Shown here piece by piece: positions 38,057 to 45,789 of a DNA stretch of 64,000 nt. The notes beneath the pieces were generated by a model. The model was given only the letters and a program-made list of their open reading frames with translations. It did no database searches and was not told the DNA's origin. Position 1 is the stretch's first letter, and every line of letters begins with the position of its first letter. The stretch lies in contig NZ_JAUSUM010000002.1 in assembly GCF_030813635.1 (NCBI RefSeq), positions 434,001-498,000 of the forward strand, given 5' to 3'. The position numbers were made by a program, and so were the translations under genes. The DNA is from Salibacterium salarium (GTDB lineage Bacteria; Bacillota; Bacilli; Bacillales; Marinococcaceae).

Positions 38057-38806
38057 ATGATTGAATTAGAGAATGTTAGTGTATATTATCCTAAAGCGGA
38101 AGAACCTGCTGTTAAAAACATTAACCTTACCCTGAATCCGGGAGAATTTATATGTGTGCTAGGACCTAGCGGCGCTGGTAAATCCACACTCATCCGTACG
38201 ATAAATGCATTACAACCAGTGACAGAAGGTTCGGTTTTTATTAATGGACAAGACCTGAAAGAGATGTCAAAAGCTAATCACCGCAAATGGAGAAGTAGGA
38301 CGGGCATGATATTTCAGCACTTTCATCTTATTCCACGATTAACAGTCGAGCAAAATGTATTAACGGGATTGTTTGGAAAAAGAAAATCATTTTCTAACTT
38401 TGCAGGCATATTCTCTCAAACAGAAAAAAACAAGGCGAATCAAATAATGAATGAAGTGGGTCTTGGAGACTTGTCAAACCGCCGTGTTGAATGGTTGAGT
38501 GGAGGACAAAAGCAGCGAGTAGGAGTAGCTCGCGCTTTGATGCAGGAACCAGATGTATTTTTAGGAGACGAACCGGTTGCAAGCCTTGACCCCGGAACGG
38601 CACGCTCCATTTTTCAGTTACTAAAAAAAGTGCACGATAAACAAAATCTTCTATCCTTGATCAATGTACATGATGTTACATTAGCTAAGTCATTTGCAAC
38701 GAGAGTGATTGGTCTTTCAAATGGAGAGATTATTTTTGATGGTACTCCGGACCAAATGGGTGAGGGAAACCTAGAAATGATATATGGTAAAGCAATACAT
38801 GCTTAA
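38057..38806 (+). CDS. PhnC-family ABC transporter ATP-binding protein
   Basis: A 249-residue ATPase of the importer. It has Walker A LGPSGAGKSTLI, signature LSGGQKQRVGVARALMQ, Walker B VFLGDEPVASLD and the switch histidine in LINVHDVTLA. It completes a binding protein-permease-ATPase operon ended by a strong terminator shared with the convergent selD. AGGGAAGG precedes ATG 38057. Confidence 0.93.
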   Translation: MIELENVSVYYPKAEEPAVKNINLTLNPGEFICVLGPSGAGKSTLIRTINALQPVTEGSVFINGQDLKEMSKANHRKWRSRTGMIFQHFHLIPRLTVEQNVLTGLFGKRKSFSNFAGIFSQTEKNKANQIMNEVGLGDLSNRRVEWLSGGQKQRVGVARALMQEPDVFLGDEPVASLDPGTARSIFQLLKKVHDKQNLLSLINVHDVTLAKSFATRVIGLSNGEIIFDGTPDQMGEGNLEMIYGKAIHA

Positions 38807-38807
38807 A

Positions 38808-38846
38808 AAGCTTCGTGTTCCCTGTTACGGGAATACGAAGCTTTTC
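38808..38846. terminator. Bidirectional terminator between the ABC operon and selD
   Basis: AAAAGCTTCGTgTTCCCtgttacGGGAAtACGAAGCTTTTC, a long stem with A/T runs on both sides. Confidence 0.92.
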
Positions 38847-39899
38847 TTACTTTAGATGAATCGCATGACTATTTCTATCTTCAACGTAACCGATAATTGC
38901 TGTATCGATTTTCCCTTTATTGTGCATATCACGAACATATTGCTCTGCTTCTGATTTGCTCATTGCAACGAGTAAACCACCAGACGTAATGGCATCACAA
39001 AGAATTTGTTCGGTTAGTTCTGTCACATTGTTATTTCTATAGATAGAATCAGCAAGATAGGAAGCGTTAGCCTTGGAACCACCTGGAATTATTCCTTGTT
39101 CCGCTAATTCTTTAGCGCCATCCAACATAGGAATGTTATTAGTCTCAAATGAAAAAGTAACTCCGCTTGCATCAGCCATTTCAAACCCGTGCCCAAGCAA
39201 GCCAAAGCCAGTAACATCTGTAACAGCATGTGGACGGTAAGGAGCTAAAGATTCGGCCGCTGTTTTATTGAGCTCAGCCATAACGTTGGTGACAGCATCA
39301 AGTTGAACAGCTGTAAGTGCATTCCGTTTAATTGCTGTTGTCATTATACCGACGCCGAGCGGTTTTGTAAGAACTAAAACATCACCTGGCACCGCTCCTT
39401 TATTTGCCCATACTTTTTCAGGATGAACAATTCCGGTGGCAGCAAGACCGTATTTAGGCTCTTGGTCATCAATCGAGTGACCGCCGACGATTGTCGCTTC
39501 AGCTTCCAATACTTTGTCAGAGGAACCTTTCATCATCCCAGCTAATATATAATCTGGTAATTCATTAATCGGAAAACCGACAATATTTAATACTGTTGTT
39601 GGTTTTCCGCCCATTGCGTAAATATCGCTTAGAGCATTTGCGGCAGCAATTTGTCCAAAGTGATATGGGTCATCTACAATAGGTGTGAAATAGTCTACAG
39701 ATTGTACGAGTGCGATTTCATCCGTTAATTTGTAAACACCGCCATCATCAGATGTGTCCATGCCTACTAAAAGGTTAGGGTCTTTTTCTCGTTCTGGTAA
39801 GTGACGCAAAACTTGCGTCAGGTCTTCTGGACCGATTTTGCATCCTCAACCAGCTTTTGAAGAAAGACTAGTTAATTTAATATTTTCTTCGTTGTTCAT
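38847..39899 (-). CDS. selD: Selenide, water dikinase SelD, itself a selenoprotein (Sec18)
   Basis: Makes selenophosphate from selenide and ATP, the selenium donor for Sec synthesis (and for SenB-type enzymes). The true start is ATG 39899 (MNNEENIKLTS) with GGAGGTG upstream. Codon 18 is TGA (39848-39846) in the context KAGUGCKIGPEDL, where other SelD proteins have Cys or Sec as catalytic residue; Cys20 and Lys21 are conserved. With Sec the protein has 350 residues, the usual length. Ending the gene at the TGA loses the catalytic loop. Later blocks are VGMDTSDDGGVYKL, ALSDIYAMGGKPTT and TDVTGFGLLGHGFEM. An 8-bp hairpin follows the TGA. Confidence 0.95.
39802..39820 (-). promoter_or_regulatory. 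Candidate SECIS hairpin in selD
   Basis: On the minus strand TGACGCAA-gtt-TTGCGTCA, a perfect 8-bp stem starting about 25 bases after the Sec TGA. A smaller GGTC-cagaa-GACC hairpin lies just before it, so either could be the SelB-binding element. Confidence 0.6.
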
Positions 39900-39945
39900 T
39901 ATTTCACCTCCGTAAATTGTTCTTTCGTTAGTATAATCCGTTTTA

Positions 39946-39974
39946 TTGCGTGAACACAAATAATAAACTAAAAT
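39946..39974 (+). promoter_or_regulatory. Possible promoter of selW-like/selA
   Basis: TTGCGT, 17-bp spacer and TAAAAT in the divergent selD/selW-like gap; a moderate match only. Confidence 0.4.
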
Positions 39975-40009
39975 AAAAATAAATAATCATTTTAGAAAGG
40001 ATGGATATA

Positions 40010-40237
40010 ATGAATATTAGTATTACATTTTGTATGCAGTGAAACTATGCTCCAAAGGCCGTGAGTCTCGCGGATAAATTATATGACGTGCATCAGGCAA
40101 ACATTGACTCTATACAGTTAATTACCGGATCAGGTGGAGTTTTTGAAGTGACAGTAAACGGTGAAAAAGTTTACTCCAAAAAAGAAACTGGTAGTTTTCC
40201 TGATGAAGAAAAACTAGTTGCCGACATAGGTAAATAA
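40010..40237 (+). CDS. SelW-like (Rdx family) selenoprotein with CxxU motif
   Basis: Reading TGA 40040-40042 as Sec gives a 75-residue thioredoxin-fold redoxin starting MNISITFCMQU. The redox motif is C8-M-Q-U11, directly after the first beta strand as in SelW/SelT/Rdx12 proteins. The second conserved block is GSGGVFEVTVNGEKVYSKKE, then TGSFPDE. AGAAAGG lies 9 bases before ATG 40010. A terminator follows the TAA. The codons after the TGA keep the family sequence to the expected length, so a stop at the TGA is unlikely. Physiological partner unknown; likely a thiol/selenol oxidoreductase. It lies divergent from selD and upstream of selA. Confidence 0.92.
40059..40073 (+). promoter_or_regulatory. 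Candidate SECIS hairpin in the selW-like gene
   Basis: CCGTG-AGTCT-CGCGG, a 5-bp stem (one T-G pair) whose loop contains GU as in known bacterial SECIS loops. The loop begins about 21 bases after the TGA. Confidence 0.6.
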
Positions 40238-40243
40238 AGAACG

Positions 40244-40290
40244 ACGACCGGCTATCAAAAGAATGGTTTATCGATTGCCGGTCGTTTTTT
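40244..40290 (+). terminator. Terminator after the selW-like gene
   Basis: ACGACCGGC ... GCCGGTCGT followed by TTTTT, 7 bases after the stop. It confirms that the coding unit ends at 40237 rather than at the TGA. Confidence 0.88.
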
Positions 40291-40329
40291 GCCTTTATGC
40301 TTGATGCAATAACAAAGAAGGTGTTGAAC

Positions 40330-41769
40330 ATGAAAGAGAAAGTAAGATGGATACCACCTGTACATGACTTCCAAAAGAACATAAGGTTTCAAACATTAAC
40401 GAAAGAAACGGGAGATGTTTCTCTCTTAACTAAATGGCTGCGAACCGAAATCGAAAGTCTGCGAAATGTTTTGTTACAAAATAACGGGCCGGTGCTGCAC
40501 TCTTCAGAAGAACTGAAAAAGTATATATTGGATCGACTAGAAGAAAAGGCAAATAGTTTTAATCAAGACCGCATCTGTCGGGTTATTAACGCAACTGGAA
40601 CTATTCTTCATACAAATCTTGGGCGTTCTAACATGAGTGAAGCTGCAGTGGAAAAAGTTTTATTAGCAGCCCGTTATTATTCCAATCTTGAATATGATAT
40701 AACCACGGGTGAACGAGGTTCCCGTCATGCAATACTAGAAGATATTATTAAAGAAACCACCGGGGCTGAAGCAGCAATGGTTGTAAATAACAATGCTGCA
40801 GCCGTCTATTTTGTATTAAAGGCATTAGCCGAAGAAAAGGAAGTGATTGTTTCTAGAGGCCAGCTCGTCGAGATTGGCGGATCTTTTCGCGTGTCTTCTA
40901 TCATGAAAGAAAGCGGTGCGAAATTGGTAGAAGTCGGGACAACGAACAAAACACATCGATATGATTATGAAGAGGCAATTGGAGAACACACGGCGATGTT
41001 GATGAAAGTCCATACTAGTAATTTCAAAACAGTTGGCTTCACAAAAGAAGTCCCATTAACGGAACTTACAAATATCGCTGAAAAGGATGGCAGGCCGCTT
41101 GTATACGAAGATTTAGGAAGTGGAGCATTATTTGATTTTAAACAATATGGTATTGGGGATGAACCGACTGTCAAAGAGGCTTTAGCAACAGGTGCTGATC
41201 TAGTTACTTTTTCGGGAGATAAACTGCTAGGAGGGCCACAAGCAGGTATCATAGCCGGAAAAAAGCAGTGGATTGATCAGTTAAAAAAACATCAACTTGC
41301 AAGAGTGTTACGTGTTGATAAAATGACTTTAGCCGCGTTGGAAGAAACACTGAAAGCATATTTAAAAGGAGAGGAAAGCCTGCAGGAAATCCCAGTTGTC
41401 CGAATGGTTTCTGAATCGAAAGAGGTAGTTACTGAACGAGCAGAAAAACTGTTACATAAACTTGAGTTTTCTACCTGGTATGCTGAGATAGAAAACGATG
41501 TTTCAAAAGTAGGTGGCGGTACGATGCCAGAGGTAACATTACAGACAGCAATTGTTAGTATCGCCACGAATCTCATCCCACCTGATACTGTTATAGAAAA
41601 ACTTCGCACAGTATTCCAACCTGCTATAGTGACAAGAGCAAAAGATAATAAAGTATGGTTTGACTTACGTACAGTAATGGAAGAAGAAATAGAAGATATA
41701 GCTGCTGCACTCATGCATTTGGAAAAAGAATTTGAAAAAAACGCAAGCGGTGGTGAAACACTAAGCTGA
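40330..41769 (+). CDS. selA: L-seryl-tRNA(Sec) selenium transferase SelA
   Basis: PLP enzyme that converts Ser-tRNASec to Sec-tRNASec with selenophosphate from SelD. From ATG 40330 it has 479 residues. The PLP lysine is Lys298 in FSGDKLLGGPQAG. Other family blocks are RVINATGTILHTNLGRSNMSE, the glycine-rich TTGERGSRH, and YEDLGSGALFDF. AAGGTG lies 7 bases before 40330; the in-frame ATG at 40297 lies by the preceding terminator and has no RBS. SelA shows the pathway is the bacterial direct route, not the PSTK/SepSecS route. Confidence 0.97.
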   Translation: MKEKVRWIPPVHDFQKNIRFQTLTKETGDVSLLTKWLRTEIESLRNVLLQNNGPVLHSSEELKKYILDRLEEKANSFNQDRICRVINATGTILHTNLGRSNMSEAAVEKVLLAARYYSNLEYDITTGERGSRHAILEDIIKETTGAEAAMVVNNNAAAVYFVLKALAEEKEVIVSRGQLVEIGGSFRVSSIMKESGAKLVEVGTTNKTHRYDYEEAIGEHTAMLMKVHTSNFKTVGFTKEVPLTELTNIAEKDGRPLVYEDLGSGALFDFKQYGIGDEPTVKEALATGADLVTFSGDKLLGGPQAGIIAGKKQWIDQLKKHQLARVLRVDKMTLAALEETLKAYLKGEESLQEIPVVRMVSESKEVVTERAEKLLHKLEFSTWYAEIENDVSKVGGGTMPEVTLQTAIVSIATNLIPPDTVIEKLRTVFQPAIVTRAKDNKVWFDLRTVMEEEIEDIAAALMHLEKEFEKNASGGETLS

Positions 41770-41919
41770 TTTTTCAAAAAAAATATTTATATTTCGAAGA
41801 AGTTTTGCTATTCTTAGAGAGGGAAACCTTAGCTTTTTTCGATAGAATGATAGAGAAGAGCATTTGTTTCGACTTTTTTATCAATCTGTTATATTATAGT
41901 TTAAGAGGAGGGACTACAT

Positions 41920-44658
41920 ATGAGTGCAAATCAAGATGTATTTAATGCCCGAAAGTCGTTCGTTTCTGACGGCAAAACGTACCATTATTATGACATTAAG
42001 GCACTTGAAGAAGCAGGCGTGGCTAACGTGTCTAAGCTTCCTTATTCAATTAAAGTGCTACTTGAGTCTGTTCTAAGACAGCTGGACGGAAAAGTTATAA
42101 AGAAAGATCATGTGGAAAGTCTGGCAAATTGGGGAACAGAAAAGGGCGGTTCAGAGGATGTTCCGTTTAAACCGTCTCGTGTTATTCTTCAAGATTTCAC
42201 CGGTGTTCCAGCAGTAGTTGACCTTGCTTCCTTACGTAAGGCGATGGCAGATATCGGTGGGGACCCGCAAAAAATTAATCCGGCTATCCCGGTTGATCTT
42301 GTGGTAGACCATTCTGTACAAGTTGACCAGTTTGGAACATCAGATTCCCTTCGCCAGAACATGAACTTGGAGTTTGAACGTAACGAAGAACGTTACAAGC
42401 TATTAAGCTGGGCAACAAAAGCGTTTGATAACTATAGAGCAGTTCCACCTGCTACTGGGATTGTCCATCAAGTAAATCTTGAATATTTGGCATCCGTTGT
42501 ACACACAAAAGAAACGGAAAATGGAGAAGTGGATGCATTCCCTGATACCCTTGTTGGTACAGACTCCCATACAACCATGATTAATGGTCTTGGTGTTCTT
42601 GGTTGGGGTGTTGGCGGTATCGAAGCTGAAGCTGGTATGCTGCAACAACCATCTTATTTCCCTGCACCAGAAGTAGTTGGCGTTCGTTTGAAAGGGGCGC
42701 TTCCAAATGGTGCTACTGCAACTGACTTAGCTCTTAAAGTGACACAAACCCTTCGTGAGACAAACGTCGTTGGTAAATTTGTCGAATTTTTCGGTCCAGG
42801 TCTGAAGGAAATGCCGCTCGCAGATCGTGCGACTATTTCCAACATGGCACCTGAGTATGGGGCAACTTGTGGCTTTTTCCCTGTTGATCAGGAATCGTTG
42901 AACTATCTTCGTTTAACAGGGCGCTCGGAAGAACATATTAAAATGGTGGAAGAATATTCAAAAGCCAATGATCTCTTTTATGATGACAGTAAAGAGGAAC
43001 CGGAATTCACAAAAATCGTAGAGATTGATCTTTCCAGCATTGAGCCAAGTCTCTCTGGCCCAAAACGTCCACAAGACTTGATTCCAATGTCGCAAATGAA
43101 AGACACATTTAACGAAGCCTTAACAGCACCGGCGGGTAATCAAGGCTTTGGATTAGCACCGGAAGATGTCGACAAAAAAGTAGAAGTGACACATCCAAAT
43201 GGTAAAACATCTGTTCTTGAAACAGGTGCATTGACGATAGCTGCCATCACAAGCTGTACGAATACGTCTAACCCATACGTTATGATTGGTGCGGGTCTGC
43301 TTGCGAAAAATGCGGTTGAAAAAGGCCTTGACGTACCTGAGTATGTAAAAACTTCTCTTGCTCCTGGTTCTAAAGTAGTAACCCGTTACCTCGAAGATGC
43401 TGGTTTAATGCCGTATCTCGACGAACTCGGCTTTAACTTGGTGGGTTATGGCTGCACTACATGTATTGGTAACAGTGGGCCGCTTCCAGAGGAAATTGAA
43501 AAGGCTATCGCTGATAACGACTTGCTCGTTTCGTCGGTGCTAAGTGGTAACCGTAACTTTGAAGGTCGTATTCACCCGCTTGTAAAAGCGAATTATCTTG
43601 CTTCACCGCCACTTGTCGTTGCTTATGCTTTAGCTGGGAATGTCAATTTTGATATGAACAACGATTCTTTTGGTAAAGATAAAGATGGAAATGATATATA
43701 CTTCGAAGACATCTGGCCATCCGCATCTGAAATCAAGAACTTTGTTCACGAAAACGTATCTCCGAAATTGTTTAAAGATGAGTACGAAAGTGTGTTCGAT
43801 AATAATGAACGTTGGAATGAATTACAGTCTGATGATAATTCCGCCCTTTATGATTGGGAAGATGAATCAACATATATTCAAAATCCGCCGTTCTTTAGTG
43901 AAATGTCAGAGGATCCAGAAGACATTAAACCGCTTGACAACTTACGTGTCATCGGTAAGTTTGGAGATTCAGTGACAACTGACCATATCTCACCTGCTGG
44001 TGCTATTGCAAAAGATAGCCCTGCTGGCAGATACTTGTCAGATAAAGGTCTTAAACCAGCTCAATTTAACTCTTACGGATCTCGTCGCGGAAACCACGAA
44101 GTAATGATGCGTGGAACCTTTGCAAATATCCGTATTAAAAACCAACTTGCGCCAGGAACTGAGGGTGGCTACACGACTTACTGGCCAAATGGTGATATCA
44201 TGGCAATTTACGATGCTGCTATGAAATATAAAGAAGACAATACAGATCTTATGGTAATTGCCGGTAAAGATTATGGTATGGGTAGTTCCCGTGATTGGGC
44301 TGCCAAAGGTACAAATCTATTAGGTATTAAAACGGTCATTGCTGAAAGTTTTGAACGGATTCACCGCAGTAACCTTGTGTTAATGGGTGTGCTTCCCCTT
44401 CAATTTAAAGACGGCGAAAATGCTGAATCCTTAGGCCTTACGGGTAAAGAATCATTTGATGTGAAAATTGACAATAACGTCAATCCGCATGACCTAGTTG
44501 AGGTAAAAGCTACAGATGAGAATGGCAACACAAAAACATTTGAAGCTATTGCACGATTCGACAGTGATGTAGAGATGGATTATTATCGTCATGGTGGTAT
44601 TTTGCAATTAGTACTTCGCGATAAGCTTGCAGAAGCCAAAGGCGAGAAAAAAGTTTAA
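41920..44658 (+). CDS. acnA: Aconitate hydratase (aconitase)
   Basis: [4Fe-4S] enzyme interconverting citrate and isocitrate in the TCA cycle; the apo form of the Bacillus enzyme also binds RNA. The 912-residue protein is of the IRP1/AcnA type. Cluster ligands lie in TSCTNTSNP and [12 protein letters not shown]; the C-terminal swivel domain has [17 protein letters not shown]. Older Bacillus name citB. GAGGAGGG is 9 bases before ATG 41920. An AT-rich promoter region precedes it and a strong terminator follows. Confidence 0.97.
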   Translation: MSANQDVFNARKSFVSDGKTYHYYDIKALEEAGVANVSKLPYSIKVLLESVLRQLDGKVIKKDHVESLANWGTEKGGSEDVPFKPSRVILQDFTGVPAVVDLASLRKAMADIGGDPQKINPAIPVDLVVDHSVQVDQFGTSDSLRQNMNLEFERNEERYKLLSWATKAFDNYRAVPPATGIVHQVNLEYLASVVHTKETENGEVDAFPDTLVGTDSHTTMINGLGVLGWGVGGIEAEAGMLQQPSYFPAPEVVGVRLKGALPNGATATDLALKVTQTLRETNVVGKFVEFFGPGLKEMPLADRATISNMAPEYGATCGFFPVDQESLNYLRLTGRSEEHIKMVEEYSKANDLFYDDSKEEPEFTKIVEIDLSSIEPSLSGPKRPQDLIPMSQMKDTFNEALTAPAGNQGFGLAPEDVDKKVEVTHPNGKTSVLETGALTIAAITSCTNTSNPYVMIGAGLLAKNAVEKGLDVPEYVKTSLAPGSKVVTRYLEDAGLMPYLDELGFNLVGYGCTTCIGNSGPLPEEIEKAIADNDLLVSSVLSGNRNFEGRIHPLVKANYLASPPLVVAYALAGNVNFDMNNDSFGKDKDGNDIYFEDIWPSASEIKNFVHENVSPKLFKDEYESVFDNNERWNELQSDDNSALYDWEDESTYIQNPPFFSEMSEDPEDIKPLDNLRVIGKFGDSVTTDHISPAGAIAKDSPAGRYLSDKGLKPAQFNSYGSRRGNHEVMMRGTFANIRIKNQLAPGTEGGYTTYWPNGDIMAIYDAAMKYKEDNTDLMVIAGKDYGMGSSRDWAAKGTNLLGIKTVIAESFERIHRSNLVLMGVLPLQFKDGENAESLGLTGKESFDVKIDNNVNPHDLVEVKATDENGNTKTFEAIARFDSDVEMDYYRHGGILQLVLRDKLAEAKGEKKV

Positions 44659-44674
44659 TGTAAGAAGCTAGAGA

Positions 44675-44722
44675 ATGGGGCTGCTCCAAAAGTAATTCAC
44701 TTTTGAGAGCAGCCTTATTTTA
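44675..44722 (+). terminator. Terminator of acnA
   Basis: GGGGCTGCTC-ca-AAAGT ... ACTTTTGAGAGCAGCCTT followed by ATTTTAT. Confidence 0.88.
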
Positions 44723-44858
44723 TGTTGCCAGAAAATTTCTGTGTAATGAACGAAGCGGCAAGCTAGAGTATCCATCTACAAAAAATAAAATTTCAATTAC
44801 CGTACTTATTGAATAAAAATAATAAATATAGTTAATAATAAATTAAAAAGGAGGCGCT

Positions 44859-44984
44859 ATGTATACTAAAAGAAATCAATCGATGAAAGAACTCATTGAA
44901 GCCAATAAAAAAGAAATTAAAAATAACCCGGCTATTTTAGAGCAAATCGAAAAGAAATGGGAAGAAAAGCGAGCTATGACATAA
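44859..44984 (+). CDS. FbpB-like small basic protein (41 aa)
   Basis: ATG 44859 behind AAAAAGGAGGCG, an excellent RBS, opens a 41-codon frame MYTKRNQSMKELIEANKKEI and onward, ending KKWEEKRAMT. This resembles the FbpB family (RRKRxSFEELVxxNKREILxDxxxLExIExRxE). In B. subtilis FbpB is Fur-controlled and helps the sRNA FsrA lower expression of iron proteins, aconitase among them; here it lies directly behind aconitase. No clear Fur box was found. A terminator abuts the stop. Confidence 0.65.
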   Translation: MYTKRNQSMKELIEANKKEIKNNPAILEQIEKKWEEKRAMT

Positions 44985-45010
44985 CCCGCCATATACAGGT
45001 GGGTTTTTCA
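44984..45010 (+). terminator. Terminator of the fbpB-like gene
   Basis: AACCCGCC-atataca-GGTGGGTT followed by TTT, touching the stop codon. Confidence 0.85.
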
Positions 45011-45178
45011 ATTAAAAAGAAGGTAGATTAGATGGCATAGATATCTTGTTCTGCCTGATTGCAAATGTTGTCATTACCATTTGTTTATTTTTGCTTTATT
45101 ACGAAGGATTTCTCTTGTCAAACTAACCATCAGAACCGATAATAGAAGAGGGATTAGGTTAGAAGTCAGGAGATAATT
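45011..45178 (+). other. Intergenic region before the vanZ-like gene
   Basis: A hydrophobic reading frame without a clear start (about 45038-45125, ending LLYYEGFLLSN) follows AGAAGGTAG; the ATG at the expected distance is followed at once by GCA TAG. It may be a decayed or non-canonical small membrane peptide. Otherwise only the vanZ-like RBS (CAGGAGA) is recognisable. Confidence 0.3.
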
Positions 45179-45700
45179 ATGAAAAATTCAGATGTACATA
45201 TTAATGAAAAAAACGAAGAACCGAATACAGTTGCTTGGCGGCGTATACTTCTTTTGCTGCTGTTCTTATATTTAGCTATCCTTTTCTATGTTACTCTATT
45301 TGCTTGGAACCATGGATCTTCCTACGGTCCTTTAGGACCTGGGGGACGTAATTATAATGTTGTGCCGTTTCGAAGCATATACAGAATTGCTAATTATAGT
45401 CCAAATTTGGCAGATCCGATCTTAATTTTAGGCGGTAATGTTATTATGTTTTTCCCGTTCGGGGCAATTATCGCTTTTTTAGTGAAAAAGAAAAGAAAAG
45501 CATTATGGCTTATTCCATCTGTAGCAACACTGTTATCTATCTTCATAGAAATGAATCAATATATTTTTACTCATCGTGTAGCAAACGTTGATGATGTGCT
45601 GTTAAATTCACTTGGGGGTTTTTTGGGGGCATGGTTTATTTTAATTTTTCGATGGGGATTTCTGAAATTTAAAGAAAAAGATAAAAGGAAAACCGATTAG
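45179..45700 (+). CDS. VanZ family membrane protein
   Basis: A 173-residue integral membrane protein with about four or five helices. The VanZ family signature is present: YNVVPFRSIYRI, GNVIMFFPFGAIIAFL, EMNQYIFTHRVANVDDVLLNSLGG. VanZ gives low-level teicoplanin resistance in enterococci, but most chromosomal homologues have no known role. CAGGAGA precedes ATG 45179. Confidence 0.88.
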   Translation: MKNSDVHINEKNEEPNTVAWRRILLLLLFLYLAILFYVTLFAWNHGSSYGPLGPGGRNYNVVPFRSIYRIANYSPNLADPILILGGNVIMFFPFGAIIAFLVKKKRKALWLIPSVATLLSIFIEMNQYIFTHRVANVDDVLLNSLGGFLGAWFILIFRWGFLKFKEKDKRKTD

Positions 45701-45731
45701 CTGTTCGTTGAAGGAACAGCACTTTTTTATG
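45700..45731 (+). terminator. Terminator of the vanZ-like gene
   Basis: GCTGTTC-gttgaag-GAACAGC followed by ACTTTTTTAT, overlapping the stop codon. Confidence 0.88.
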
Positions 45732-45789
45732 AACATAAACCTAATATAATGTAAAATGGCTGAGACATGGTTACTAAAAGGAGAGTTTT

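Noticed and set aside
36341-38806. Phosphonate degradation locus
   Set aside because: Only transport genes are present; no C-P lyase, phosphonatase or phosphite dehydrogenase gene lies nearby.
45038-45125. Hydrophobic reading frame ending LLYYEGFLLSN as a small membrane protein gene
   Set aside because: There is no ATG or GTG start at a proper distance from an RBS; the only ATG there reads Met-Ala-stop in another frame.
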